Numbered from the stretch's first letter, positions 29,098-37,755 are shown. The stretch is 64,000 bases of DNA from CAZEVY01 sp964515555 (GCA_964515555.1 CAZEVY010000018.1:1-64000); one strand, 5' to 3'. Notes: generated by a model from the letters alone, not told the origin. Translations and numbers: made by a program.

Positions 29098-29132
29098 CTC
29101 ACTCACGCCCCGTAAGACCCACATTCGGCCAC
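29098..29132 (-). promoter_or_regulatory. candidate MraZ operator boxes
   Basis: On the minus strand GTGGCC (from 29132) and GTGGGT (from 29122) lie 10 bp apart, and a weaker GTGAGG (from 29102) keeps the 10-bp phase two turns further. MraZ in E. coli binds 10-bp-phased TGGG-type repeats just upstream of mraZ. Here the boxes overlap the predicted transcription start and leader, a good place for repression. Confidence 0.45.
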
Positions 29133-29138
29133 TCTAGA

Positions 29139-29167
29139 ATCGTAATTCCACTTTAGTCCCCCGTCAA
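29139..29167 (-). promoter_or_regulatory. sigma70 promoter of the dcw operon
   Basis: On the minus strand TTGACG (29162-29167) and TACGAT (29139-29144) are separated by exactly 17 bp. The predicted start near 29131 falls in the first GTGG box and leaves a leader of about 40 bases before the mraZ GTG. Confidence 0.6.
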
Positions 29168-29227
29168 CCCGACAGGACCCCTTCAGACCATCTTTTAGGC
29201 GAACAAATTACGAATCGAGCGGTTCGG

Positions 29228-30175
29228 CTACCGTGAGGCGGGAATCCGGCCGGGCTCGGCGGTCGCGATGGACCACAACGTTCCACCGGCGGTTACAAAC
29301 AGTGTACGAAGGTCGGCGCCCCCGAAGGCGCAGTTGGTGACCTCGTCGGGCGAGAGGGGTATGAACTCGAGCAGCTTTCCTTCGGGCGACAGCACGTACA
29401 ATCCGGCCTTCATGACATCGGACTCATGAGGCGGTCGCGCGGCGTTGCGGCCGCCGGCGACGTAGAGGCGGCCCTTGCGGTCCGTTTTGAAGCCGTCCGG
29501 GCCGCGGCCGTCCTTCCAATCGAACAACAGGCGGCGGCTCGAGGGGACCACCGAGCCATCTCGCTTCAGTGAAAAGCGCCAGAGGCGCCGCGCTCCGCCG
29601 ATGGTGTTGTTGTTGTTGTCGGCGACGTAGAGGTAGCGGTCGCCGGCCGAGACGAGCACGCCGTTGGGCCGGTCGACCTGTCCTTCGCCGAGGACGCGCG
29701 CGACCTTGCCGGGAGCGTCGATGCGGTAGACGCCCTCGATCATCTCCATGCCGTCGCGCGAGCCGTAACGGGGGTCGGAGAAATAAACGCGCCCGCGCGA
29801 GTCGATGGTGAGGTCATTGGGCGAGTTGTATTTCTTCCCTTCATAGTTGTCGGTGAGCACCGTGATGGTCCCGTCGGCTTCGGTGCGCGTAATGCGGCGG
29901 TTGCGCGACTCGCAGGCGACGAGGCGGCCCTGGCGGTCGAACAGCAGGCCGTTGGCGCCGGCGTTCTCGCGATAGACGTCGACCTTGCCGGCGGCGTCGC
30001 GGCGCGTGATGCGGCCGCCGCCGGAGAAGTAGAGGCGGCCGTCGGGGCCCCAGGCCGGACCTTCGCCGGCGCCGATGCGGCCGAGATTCTCGGGCTTCGC
30101 CCCCGGAGCGAGGATGGGGTCGGCGGTGAGCGCCGCGGCGGCGAGGAGTATTGCGAGGGCCCGCATGGGTGTCAT
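29228..30175 (-). CDS. secreted SMP-30/gluconolactonase-like protein
   Basis: Six-bladed propeller of the SMP-30/gluconolactonase/LRE family, which hydrolyse sugar lactones or related esters with a divalent metal. An N-terminal signal peptide (MRALAILLAAAALTADP, from the second ATG at 30166) implies export. Family features are GEGPAWGPDGRLYFS at the first blade (metal-ligand glutamate), NSPNDLTIDSRGRVYFSDPRYG and RPNGVLVSAGDRYLYVADN (the asparagines and aspartates lining the site). Length 315 is normal. It is divergent from lpxI with 20 bp between them. Confidence 0.85.
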   Translation of the reverse strand: MTPMRALAILLAAAALTADPILAPGAKPENLGRIGAGEGPAWGPDGRLYFSGGGRITRRDAAGKVDVYRENAGANGLLFDRQGRLVACESRNRRITRTEADGTITVLTDNYEGKKYNSPNDLTIDSRGRVYFSDPRYGSRDGMEMIEGVYRIDAPGKVARVLGEGQVDRPNGVLVSAGDRYLYVADNNNNTIGGARRLWRFSLKRDGSVVPSSRRLLFDWKDGRGPDGFKTDRKGRLYVAGGRNAARPPHESDVMKAGLYVLSPEGKLLEFIPLSPDEVTNCAFGGADLRTLFVTAGGTLWSIATAEPGRIPASR

Positions 30176-30195
30176 GATATAGAATCACTGGGCGA

Positions 30196-31029
30196 ATGCG
30201 CTACGCCATCATCGCCGGAAACGGGCGGTTTCCGATCCTCGCTCTGGAGGCGGCGCGATCGTTGGGCCTGGACGTGGTGGTGGTGGCGATCCGCGAGGAG
30301 GCGTCGCCCGAAGTCGAGAAGCTGGCGGCGCGATGCCATTGGGTTTCGGTGGGCGAGTTGGGGAAGCTGATCGACATTCTGCACGCCGAGGGCGCCGCCG
30401 AGGTCATGATGGCGGGCCAGGTGAAGCACAAGGTGATCTTCTCGTCGATCCGGCCCGACTGGCGGCTGGCGAAGGTTCTGTTCGCGCTGCGCGAGAAGAA
30501 CACCGACGGGCTGATCGGCGCGGTCGTGAAGGTGCTCGCCGACGAGGGGATTCGCGTGGTCGATTCGACCACGCTGCTGAAGCCTCTGCTCGCCGGCGAG
30601 GGCGCGATGACGCGCCGGAAGGCGTCGGCGGAGGAGGAGAAGGACGCGGCCTACGGGCGGCGGGTCGCCGACGCGCTGGCGGGCTTCGACATCGGGCAGA
30701 GCGTCGCGATTTGCGATGGGGCGTGCGTGGCGCTGGAGGCGATGGAGGGCACCGACGCTATGCTGCGGCGCGCGGCGGGTCTCGTCAACGGTCGTCCATT
30801 GCGGCTGGTGAAGGTCTCGCGCCGGCGCGGGCACCTGCTGTTCGACGTGCCGGTGGCGGGTCGGGACACGATCGCCGTGATGCGCGAGACGGGAACGACG
30901 ATGCTGGCGGTCGACGCGGGTAGGACGCTGTTGCTGGATCGGGAAGAAATGATCCGCGACGCCGACGAGGCCGGCGTCGCGGTAGTTGGATACGAAGCGA
31001 TCAGCGATCAGCCGTCAGCAATCAGCTAA
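30196..31029 (+). CDS. lpxI: UDP-2,3-diacylglucosamine pyrophosphatase LpxI
   Basis: Lipid A pathway enzyme converting UDP-2,3-diacylglucosamine to lipid X; LpxI replaces LpxH in many bacteria. The 277-residue protein starts IIAGNGRFPILALEAA, then EVMMAGQVKHKVIF, IRVVDSTTLLKPLL, then AICDGACVALEAMEGTDAML and VKVSRRRGHLLFDVPV, all in family order. This predicts a lipid A-bearing outer membrane. The last ten residues (ISDQPSAIS) and the stop are encoded by the heptamer repeat array that begins at 31001, so the tail is probably acquired. Confidence 0.92.
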   Translation: MRYAIIAGNGRFPILALEAARSLGLDVVVVAIREEASPEVEKLAARCHWVSVGELGKLIDILHAEGAAEVMMAGQVKHKVIFSSIRPDWRLAKVLFALREKNTDGLIGAVVKVLADEGIRVVDSTTLLKPLLAGEGAMTRRKASAEEEKDAAYGRRVADALAGFDIGQSVAICDGACVALEAMEGTDAMLRRAAGLVNGRPLRLVKVSRRRGHLLFDVPVAGRDTIAVMRETGTTMLAVDAGRTLLLDREEMIRDADEAGVAVVGYEAISDQPSAIS

Positions 31030-31093
31030 CGGATTCACCGAAGCTGAAGCTGACCGCTGAAAGCTGACGGCTGAATGCTGAAAGCTGACAGCT
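31001..31093. repeat. palindromic heptamer repeat array, copy A
   Basis: Four TCAGCNN units (31001-31028) face six to seven GCTGANN units (31043-31093); TCAGC is the reverse complement of GCTGA, so the two half-arrays can fold into a long hairpin. The array lies between convergent lpxI and Oar receptor 1, and the stops of both genes lie in it. Possible roles are terminator for both strands or mRNA 3' protection. Confidence 0.75.
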
Positions 31094-34000
31094 AGAACGC
31101 GTACTTCAACCCGAACTGGAAGTTGCGGGCGGGGTTGATCTGCCCGCCGATGGCGCCGAAGCTGGCCGGAGTCGAGATGTTGCGTCCCGGCGCGCCCCAG
31201 CTCACGAAGTTCAGGATGTTGAAGCCCTCGGCGCGGAACTCGATCACGTGCCGTTCGGTGACCGCGAACCGCTTGCCGACCGAGGTGTCCATGCTGAAGT
31301 AGCCGGGCGCGCGCTCGGTGCCGACTCCGGCGTTGCCGAGCTCGCCCAGCACCGGGGTGCCGTAAGCGCAGCCTGTGGTCACGCCCGTGGCGCAGAAGTC
31401 GGAGGCCGTGAATACTTTGCCGAACCAGGAATCGACGGTACGAACCCCGGTCACGCTCAGGAGGCCGTAGCGATTCGCGCGGATGTTGCCGCGGGGCGTG
31501 CGGCCGCCGGTGTTGTGCGTAGTCGCCTGAATGGTCACCGGGAAGCCGGAGTGCGTGGACACGAAGTAGTTCACGTTCCAGCCGCCGAGCAACAGGTCGA
31601 GCGGACGCGACCAGTTGGCGCCCATCGACTTGCCCTTGCCGAACGGCAGGTTGTAGAGGCCGCCGGTGGTGAAGTTGTGCGTGGCGTCGAAGCACGCAGG
31701 ACCGTAGTTACCGCGGCGGTTGTAGGCGTCCTGCCAGTAGGCGCCCTCGTGATTGACGCCGCCGCAGCCGTAGTAGCCGAGGTTATCGGTGTTGGTCTTC
31801 GACAGGGTGTATTGCGCGAGAACCTCCAGGCCGCGGTTCAGGCGGCGGCGCATCGAGGTCTGGAGCGAGTTGTACCACATGGTGCCGCTCGACTCCGTCA
31901 GCGCGATGTTGCCGACATTGGGCAGCGCCTGGGCCAGTGGTCGCCGGTTGTCGGCGGGGATCCACGTGCCGACAGGGCCGGTCCCCGGCAGCGGATTGTT
32001 GGCCTCGTGCGGGACCACCAGATGCGTCCCGCGCTGGCCGACGTAGGCCGCCGAGATCGAAGTCACCGAGTCGAGCTGGTACTCCGTGGCGAAGTTGAAC
32101 TGGTTGGTGAATTGGGGCCGCAGGTTGCGTTCCCACGCCCGCGCCTGGAAGAAAGGTGCCGTACCCGTGCGCGGACCCGTCAGGTCGCCGCGCGAGATTA
32201 CGTCGGTGAAGCCGGTGGTGATGGTGCCGGGGGCGTTGGCGTCGTAGTTGATATTGGCCTCGATGAAGAACGGCGGATTCAGCGTCAGCCGCAGGTTGGC
32301 GCCCGTGCCCTCGAGGAACGTCGTGAAGGCGTAGCCGGCGCGGACCACCAGCTTGTTGTTGGCGACTCCCGGCGTCCAGGCGAAGCCGATGCGCGGCATG
32401 AACTGCTTGCGGTAGGGCTCGTAGAGCGCGCGGTTGTTGCCGTCGCGGCCGGGATAGCGGAGCGCGCCGGTGAAGACGTCGATATTCACCTGGCGGTCGG
32501 CGACCTCGTAGATGGGCGTGATGTACTCCCACCGCATCCCGAGATTCAGCGTGAAGTTGGGACGCAGTTTGTAGTCGTCCTGGAGGAACAAAGCGTTGCG
32601 CCAGTGACGATGGCCCCACTTACCGCTGACCGCGCCGCGGCCCTTGCTGGCCAGCGCGTCGAGCAGAAAGTCGCCGAATCCGACGCCCGAGTAGGTGCCC
32701 GAGTATCCGAACGATCCCAGCGCGCCGTTGTTGCCGGCGTAGTAGCGGTTCTGCTGGATGCGGAAGAGCTGCCCGCCGAACTTCACCAGGTGCGATCCAG
32801 CCTGGTAGGTCATGTTCGTTCCGATCATGTACTTGTGGTCCGCGGTCGAACCGATCGACGCCCCCGCGCCGATGCCGGTAAGGTTTGCGTCCAAACCGAC
32901 GCCGCTCAACCCGGGGATGAACTGGCCACCCGGAATGCCGAACTTGGCGTTGCCGTCGGCGCCGAGCAGTCCGGACCAGTCGAGGACGTTATCGTCAATG
33001 CCGACGAAGCTGTAAGACACGCGCGCGTCGTTGACCAGCCGTGGGGTGAATGCGCGGACCCAGTTGACGACGGCGCTCGTAGTCGGGCCGTAGTTGCCGC
33101 CGGTCATTGTCGTCGGAAGTACCGCGCGGCTGGTGGCGCTTTCGTAACGACCGATCGACCAGCGGCCCGAGATGCTGTCCTTGTCGTTCGGACGCCAGTC
33201 GATCTTCGCGTCGGCCTGGTGATTCCGGATCTTGCCAGCGCCGCCCACGCTCAGGTAATTCGAGCCGACTCCCAGCGTTCCGGTTCCGGCGCGATTGGGC
33301 AGCGGATAAATCGAGGGGTTCGAAAAGAGATAGCGCGCCACCGGGTTGGTGATGCGGTTGCCCGGGATGATATTGCCCGGAAACGGCGTTCGCGTGGCCG
33401 AAGTCGGACCCGTGCGCGGGTCGCGAACGACCAGGTTGGAGATCCGCAGGAAGTCCGAGAGGTCGCCCGTGCGCCAGGCGGCCGGGGCCAGGCTGGCGGT
33501 GCCGGTCGACGTCGAGGTGCGCTGCTCGGTGCCCTCGTAGTCGATGAAGAAGAACAGCTTGTTCTCCTTGATCGGGCCGCCCAGCGTCCCGCCGAAGATA
33601 TTGCGGCGAAGTGCGCTGCGCTGGGTGCTGGCGCGATTGGCGAAGAATCCGTTGGCGTCCAGCTTGTCGTTGCGCAGGAACTCGAACAGGTTCCCGTGAA
33701 ACTCGTTGGTGCCGCTCTTGATCGTCATGATCACGGTGGCGCCGCCGACGTTGCCGAACTCGCCGGCGGCGTTTCCGGTGAGCACCTTCACCTCTTCGAG
33801 CGCGTCGACGTTGGGCTGATAGCCGATGCGGTTGTCGATGGAGTCGTTCACGTCCACGCCGTCGAGCATGAAGTTGTTGGTCTGCTCGCGGTTGCCGTTG
33901 ACCTGCGGGCGGGAACCGGAGCCCTGGAATCGGGCCGAGGTGTTCATGGCGCCGGGGCTGGTCGAAATGGCGCCCGGGATGAGCAGCGTCAGCGACGCGA

Positions 34001-34454
34001 AGTTGCGGCCGTTGAGCGGGAGGGCGGTCAGTTTGGTCGACGTGATGGTGTCGCCGGTGGTGGTGGATTCGGTTTGCAGAATCGCCGCGGCGGCGGAGAC
34101 CTCGATGGTCTGCGCGGTGTCGCCGAGCTCGAGCTTGGCGTCGACGCGGGCGATCTGGTTGACTTCCAGCCGCACCGGGCCGACCGAGTATTTCTTGAAG
34201 CCCGACCCTTCGATCGACACGGTGTAGGCGCCGACGGGAAGGAAAAGCAGGCGGTAGACGCCGGATTCGTTGGTGGTGGCGTTGTTCGAGACGCCGGTGC
34301 CGGCGTTGACGGCGGTCACCTTGGCGTTGACGACGACGGCGCCGGTCGGGTCGGTGACCGTCCCGGTGATGGACCCGCTGATGGTTTGCGCTCCGGCCGC
34401 GCCGGCCAGAAGCGTAATGAGGACGAAGCACGCGAAGTACGCGCGTTTACACAT
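31092..34454 (-). CDS. Oar-like TonB-dependent outer membrane receptor 1
   Basis: Large outer membrane protein of the Oar/CarboxypepD-regulatory type that is greatly expanded in acidobacteria; thought to import or bind oligosaccharides or peptides, substrate unknown. The signal peptide ends near AGAAGAQT. A carboxypeptidase-regulatory beta-sandwich follows (SGSITGTVTDPTGAVVVNAK, residues about 28-110), then a plug-like region (LPLNGRNFASLTLLIPG) and about 900 residues of beta-barrel. The C-terminus NFQFGLKYAF ends in phenylalanine, the BAM signal. It has a strong promoter and an AGGAGG ribosome site. Confidence 0.88.
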   Translation of the reverse strand: MCKRAYFACFVLITLLAGAAGAQTISGSITGTVTDPTGAVVVNAKVTAVNAGTGVSNNATTNESGVYRLLFLPVGAYTVSIEGSGFKKYSVGPVRLEVNQIARVDAKLELGDTAQTIEVSAAAAILQTESTTTGDTITSTKLTALPLNGRNFASLTLLIPGAISTSPGAMNTSARFQGSGSRPQVNGNREQTNNFMLDGVDVNDSIDNRIGYQPNVDALEEVKVLTGNAAGEFGNVGGATVIMTIKSGTNEFHGNLFEFLRNDKLDANGFFANRASTQRSALRRNIFGGTLGGPIKENKLFFFIDYEGTEQRTSTSTGTASLAPAAWRTGDLSDFLRISNLVVRDPRTGPTSATRTPFPGNIIPGNRITNPVARYLFSNPSIYPLPNRAGTGTLGVGSNYLSVGGAGKIRNHQADAKIDWRPNDKDSISGRWSIGRYESATSRAVLPTTMTGGNYGPTTSAVVNWVRAFTPRLVNDARVSYSFVGIDDNVLDWSGLLGADGNAKFGIPGGQFIPGLSGVGLDANLTGIGAGASIGSTADHKYMIGTNMTYQAGSHLVKFGGQLFRIQQNRYYAGNNGALGSFGYSGTYSGVGFGDFLLDALASKGRGAVSGKWGHRHWRNALFLQDDYKLRPNFTLNLGMRWEYITPIYEVADRQVNIDVFTGALRYPGRDGNNRALYEPYRKQFMPRIGFAWTPGVANNKLVVRAGYAFTTFLEGTGANLRLTLNPPFFIEANINYDANAPGTITTGFTDVISRGDLTGPRTGTAPFFQARAWERNLRPQFTNQFNFATEYQLDSVTSISAAYVGQRGTHLVVPHEANNPLPGTGPVGTWIPADNRRPLAQALPNVGNIALTESSGTMWYNSLQTSMRRRLNRGLEVLAQYTLSKTNTDNLGYYGCGGVNHEGAYWQDAYNRRGNYGPACFDATHNFTTGGLYNLPFGKGKSMGANWSRPLDLLLGGWNVNYFVSTHSGFPVTIQATTHNTGGRTPRGNIRANRYGLLSVTGVRTVDSWFGKVFTASDFCATGVTTGCAYGTPVLGELGNAGVGTERAPGYFSMDTSVGKRFAVTERHVIEFRAEGFNILNFVSWGAPGRNISTPASFGAIGGQINPARNFQFGLKYAF

Positions 34455-34488
34455 GTGGACTAACCTCCTACGAGACTCTATGAATACA

Positions 34489-34517
34489 GGTATAACGCCC
34501 GTTCACCGGATTGTCAA
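34489..34517 (-). promoter_or_regulatory. strong sigma70-like promoter of Oar receptor 1
   Basis: On the minus strand TTGACA (34512-34517) and TATACC (34489-34494) are 17 bp apart. Predicted start near 34482; AGGAGG then precedes the ATG at 34454 by 9 bases. Confidence 0.6.
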
Positions 34518-34563
34518 TGTGAAGGCGTGTTAACGGAGTGGCGCGTGGTTCAATGGAAATGCG

Positions 34564-35160
34564 ATGGCGTCGCCGAATGTGGTGCTGCTGGCGGGTCCGA
34601 ATGGAGCGGGAAAATCGACAACCGCGACCTCGTTGCTGCGCGAAGAGCTGGCGGTTGAAGAGTTTGTCAATGCAGATGTGATCGCGCAGGGGCTGAGCGC
34701 CTTCGCTCCCGAGTCAGTGGCCATCGATGCAGGACGGCTGATGCTCGCTCGACTGCGGGAGCTCGCTCTCTCACGCGCTAGCTTCGCGTTTGAGACAACG
34801 CTCGCGAGCCGCACTTTCGCCGCGTGGCTCCGCGAATTGATCGGCGAGGGCTATAAGTTTCACCTCGTTTTCCTCTGGCTCCCCTCCCCCGACCTTTGCA
34901 TGGCCCGCGTCACGGTGCGGGCACGGATGGGCGGACACTTCGTCCCGGAGGAGGTGGTGCGGAGGCGATACGAGTCCGGGCTGCGGAACTTCTTCACGCT
35001 CTATCGACCGCTTGCGTTATCCTGGAGATTCTACGATAATTCCGTCGGTAGACGATTGCTCGCGGAATTCGCGGAAGGCGTCACTCATGTCCACGATGAG
35101 ATCTGGCACACGATCGAACGGCAATACGCATCAGGACGAGGTCAACGGCAGGATCGCTGA
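34564..35160 (+). CDS. zeta-toxin-like P-loop kinase
   Basis: AAA_33/zeta-type kinase; zeta toxins phosphorylate UDP-N-acetylglucosamine and block wall synthesis, but many relatives are not proven toxins. The 198-residue protein has Walker A AGPNGAGKST at residues 10-19, a base motif NADVIAQGL, FAFETTLASRTF (substrate and Asp/Glu region), VFLWLPSPDLCMARV and RVRARMGGHFVPEEVVRRRY with the arginine-rich LID. No classical epsilon gene lies upstream. A small gene overlaps its 3' end and may be the antitoxin. Confidence 0.8.
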   Translation: MASPNVVLLAGPNGAGKSTTATSLLREELAVEEFVNADVIAQGLSAFAPESVAIDAGRLMLARLRELALSRASFAFETTLASRTFAAWLRELIGEGYKFHLVFLWLPSPDLCMARVTVRARMGGHFVPEEVVRRRYESGLRNFFTLYRPLALSWRFYDNSVGRRLLAEFAEGVTHVHDEIWHTIERQYASGRGQRQDR

Positions 35161-35320
35161 GAAGTTCCGCGACGGCCTGGCGATCGATCGAGCTGTGATC
35201 CGCGCCGGACACCAGGCGATGCTGCGCCACAAGCGCCTGGGCCACCCCATCTACATCTGGAAGGACGGCAAGGTCGTCTGCGTTCCGCCCGAGGAAATCC
35301 CCGAGGACGGCGTCCTATAG
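35087..35320 (+). CDS. small partner of the zeta-like kinase, putative antitoxin
   Basis: A 77-residue protein overlapping the kinase gene by 74 bp in another frame. The conserved-looking part is AVIRAGHQAMLRHKRLGHPIYIWKDGKVVCVPPEEI: a helix with HKRLGHP, then a strand pair ending in a proline-rich tip. Small genes of this kind often follow AAA_33/zeta kinases in diverse bacteria, so an antitoxin or cofactor role is inferred from context. The ATG at 35087 is chosen because the residues before it in the open frame are a shadow of the kinase frame. Confidence 0.6.
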   Translation: MSTMRSGTRSNGNTHQDEVNGRIAEKFRDGLAIDRAVIRAGHQAMLRHKRLGHPIYIWKDGKVVCVPPEEIPEDGVL

Positions 35321-36034
35321 CGTCAGCCCGCCGTCGACCGCCAGCACCTGCCCCGTCACGTAATTGTCCGGCTCCAGGAAGAACCGAACGGCGCGCGCCA
35401 CGTCCACCGCGCGGCCGAAGCGCGCCACCGAGCCGTCCTTTATATAGCGGTCGTACTTGCCGCTCGCGATCGAGGCTTCGGCCATCCCCGCCGCCGTCAC
35501 TCCCGGCGCGATCACGTTGACGCGGATATTCGCCGCACGGCACTCCTTGGCGAGCACGCGCGCGGCGTGCGCCAGCGCCGCCTTCGCCCCGGCATAGGCC
35601 GACGAGCCGGCGAACAGCGCCGTCGCCTGCATCGTCGAGAACAGCACGATCGCTCCGGGCGTCTCCGACGACCGCATACGCGCCGCGGCCTCGCGCGCCA
35701 ACAGGAACGGACCTTCGTAGTTGATCGCGGTCGAGCGGCGCAGCGCGTCTTCGTAGGCGGCCGGGTCGGCGACGCGCGCCGGGTCGCCGGCAAAGACGAC
35801 GAGGCCGTAGAGATCGGCGCAGGCGTCGAGAAGGCGCGCGCGATCGGCGGCGCGGGTGAGGTCGGCCTGCGCGATCGCGGCGATGCCCGCCAGCCGCTCG
35901 GCGCGCTCGCGATTCCCGCGATAACTCACGACGAGACGCGCGCCCGCTTCGGCCAGCAGCGTGGCGGTCGCCGAGCCCAGGCCGCCGGAGCCCCCGGCCA
36001 GCAGGATCGTCCTCGCCTCGAGCGAATCAGGCAC
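35315..36034 (-). CDS. short-chain dehydrogenase/reductase (3-oxoacyl-ACP reductase-like)
   Basis: NAD(P)H-dependent SDR of 239 residues, substrate unknown. The cofactor loop is LLAGGSGGLGSAT, a glycine-rich variant of TGxxxGxG. Catalytic residues are the serine in VLFSTMQ and the YAGAK tyrosine/lysine. The C-terminal DNYVTGQVLAVDGGLTL is the usual FabG-like end. The start is a GTG at 36034 after an AGGAAGGA ribosome site; it overlaps the O-antigen ligase stop by 8 bp, so the two are coupled. It converges on the zeta-like pair with a 6-bp overlap of coding ends. Confidence 0.82.
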   Translation of the reverse strand: MPDSLEARTILLAGGSGGLGSATATLLAEAGARLVVSYRGNRERAERLAGIAAIAQADLTRAADRARLLDACADLYGLVVFAGDPARVADPAAYEDALRRSTAINYEGPFLLAREAAARMRSSETPGAIVLFSTMQATALFAGSSAYAGAKAALAHAARVLAKECRAANIRVNVIAPGVTAAGMAEASIASGKYDRYIKDGSVARFGRAVDVARAVRFFLEPDNYVTGQVLAVDGGLTL

Positions 36035-37232
36035 GTCCTTCCTCGATAGCGTTATACCCCAGACACACCACGGCGAGAAACATCTGGAGCACCTCGCTGT
36101 CGCCCAGGTTGTGCTCCCAGACGCCACCGACCAGCACGGCGACGATCACCGCGACGGCGCCGCGCAGCACCCACTCGGCCGGCCCGGCGCGCACCGCCGC
36201 TCGCGAAAAATCCCAGAGCGCCTTGCCCATCAGCCACACCAGCGCGAGCATCGCCGGGATGCCGCGCTCGGCCGCGTAGTGCAGGTACACGTTGTGGAGA
36301 TGACCGTACCACCAGGCGCTCGGCACCGGCTTCTCGACGCCCGGCGGGAGGAACTCGTCGAAGCGCCGCTCGACCATCATCGGGCCGACGCCGAAGAACG
36401 GATGCGCCTGAATCATAGCGACGCCGGTGGCGCGCAGCACAGCGCGATGGCGGTTCGAGTCGAGCTCTCCCTTGGGCTGCCAGGCCGATTCAATGCGGGA
36501 GCGCAGGGGCGCGGGCGCGGCGAAAAATCCGATCGCGGCGAGCAGGGGAAGGGCGAGGATCGTCCATCGACGCCAGTGCCACAACAGGTATACGCCGCCG
36601 GCCGCCGCCGCCGGCCAGACGCTGCGCGTGAAGCTCGCGACGATCGCAAGGGAGATGACGGCGCCGCAGGCCGCCAATTCGGCGCGATGTGCGCGCGGGC
36701 CTTTGTAGAAGAACAACAGCGCCCCCAGCATCAGCAGGACGATCGTCATCTCGCCGGCGAACGTCATCCAGTGGCTCATGAAGCCCGTGATGCGCTCGCC
36801 GACGTAGTACTCGTAGAATGGCCGCCCGGCGGTGCGGGCCGCCTCGAGCTTGCGCTGAAACTGGACCAGCGCGGCGAGCGACGACAGGGTCGCCACGCCC
36901 GCCCACAGCAGCGCGACGGTGCGCGCGTGCTCGATCTTCCGCAGCGCGCTCGCCACCACCAGCAGTGTCAGGAAGACGAAGAACTTGCGGATCTGCGGGC
37001 GCCCCGCGGCCGGGTCCGGAGAGAGCGCCAGCGAGATCAGCGTGAGGATCATGAACACGCCGGCCGGCAGAGCCGCGGGCGGAAGACGCATCTTCTCGCC
37101 CGAGGCCAGCAGCGCGGCCACCGCCAGCGCCAGCGTCGCGTGGCAGACGGCGATCGAGAACAGCGAGGCCGCCAGCGAGAGGATCGTCAAATAAAACGCC
37201 GCCCGCTGAAAATGTTTTTGGGCGCCGCTCAT
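36027..37232 (-). CDS. O-antigen ligase/polymerase family membrane protein
   Basis: Wzy/WaaL-like protein acting on undecaprenyl-linked or lipid A-linked polysaccharide at the periplasmic face. The 401 residues have about ten hydrophobic segments. The Wzy_C signature region contains AIVASFTRSVWPAAAAGG, then the large periplasmic loop with AHPFFGVGPMMVERRF and the histidine-rich WYGHLHNVYLHYAAERG, the usual active-site loop of the family. Whether it is ligase or polymerase cannot be told. A short-chain dehydrogenase overlaps its 3' end. Confidence 0.85.
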   Translation of the reverse strand: MSGAQKHFQRAAFYLTILSLAASLFSIAVCHATLALAVAALLASGEKMRLPPAALPAGVFMILTLISLALSPDPAAGRPQIRKFFVFLTLLVVASALRKIEHARTVALLWAGVATLSSLAALVQFQRKLEAARTAGRPFYEYYVGERITGFMSHWMTFAGEMTIVLLMLGALLFFYKGPRAHRAELAACGAVISLAIVASFTRSVWPAAAAGGVYLLWHWRRWTILALPLLAAIGFFAAPAPLRSRIESAWQPKGELDSNRHRAVLRATGVAMIQAHPFFGVGPMMVERRFDEFLPPGVEKPVPSAWWYGHLHNVYLHYAAERGIPAMLALVWLMGKALWDFSRAAVRAGPAEWVLRGAVAVIVAVLVGGVWEHNLGDSEVLQMFLAVVCLGYNAIEEGRA

Positions 37233-37254
37233 GGACGTATCTCAGTATGCCAGA

Positions 37255-37755
37255 ATGGTTCCCGTGGAGATTCACATCCTGCGGCACGCCATCGCCGATC
37301 CGGCCAAGCCCGGCGAGCCGGACGCCGACCGCGCCGTCACGCCGGACGGAAAGAAAAGACTGCGCGAAGTGCTTCGCGTCGCCAAGGCTGCCGGCCTCGC
37401 GCCCACGCTGATCCTGACGAGCCCCTACCGGCGCGCGATGGAAACCGCCGAGTACGCGGCCACCTACCTGGGGTTCACGGAATCACCGCTATCCACCAAG
37501 GCATTGCTGCCGGGCTCCAACGCCGAGGACGTCTGGGAGGAGATTCGCGTGCACAAGGACGCGCAGGAGATCCTGTTGGTGGGCCACGAGCCGCTGCTCG
37601 GGCAACTGGCCGGTTACCTGCTCGGCACGCCGGGGTTGCTGATCGATTTCAAGAAGGGCGCGCTGGTGCGGGTCGACATGGAACAGTTCGGCGTGAAGCC
37701 GCGCGGCGTGCTGCGCTGGTTCCTGACGCCGAAACTGGCGTCGAAGACGGGATGA
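37255..37755 (+). CDS. sixA: phosphohistidine phosphatase SixA-like
   Basis: Histidine phosphatase superfamily enzyme that removes phosphate from histidine on signalling proteins such as phosphotransfer domains. The catalytic motif is ILRHAIADP (RHG variant RHA, typical of SixA), with TSPYRRAMETAEY and LVGHEPLLGQLAGYL holding the second histidine. The C-terminal half has the family's KKGALVRV strand. From the ATG at 37255 the protein is 166 residues; an upstream ATG at 37231 would overlap the divergent ligase start. It is coupled to a 32-residue ORF. Confidence 0.85.
   Translation: MVPVEIHILRHAIADPAKPGEPDADRAVTPDGKKRLREVLRVAKAAGLAPTLILTSPYRRAMETAEYAATYLGFTESPLSTKALLPGSNAEDVWEEIRVHKDAQEILLVGHEPLLGQLAGYLLGTPGLLIDFKKGALVRVDMEQFGVKPRGVLRWFLTPKLASKTG

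Noticed and set aside
31248..34463. 1071-codon open frame on the plus strand opposite Oar receptor 1
   Set aside because: It lies exactly antisense to a clear receptor gene, has arginine- and alanine-rich low-complexity text and no family motif. GC-rich codon bias leaves such shadow frames open.
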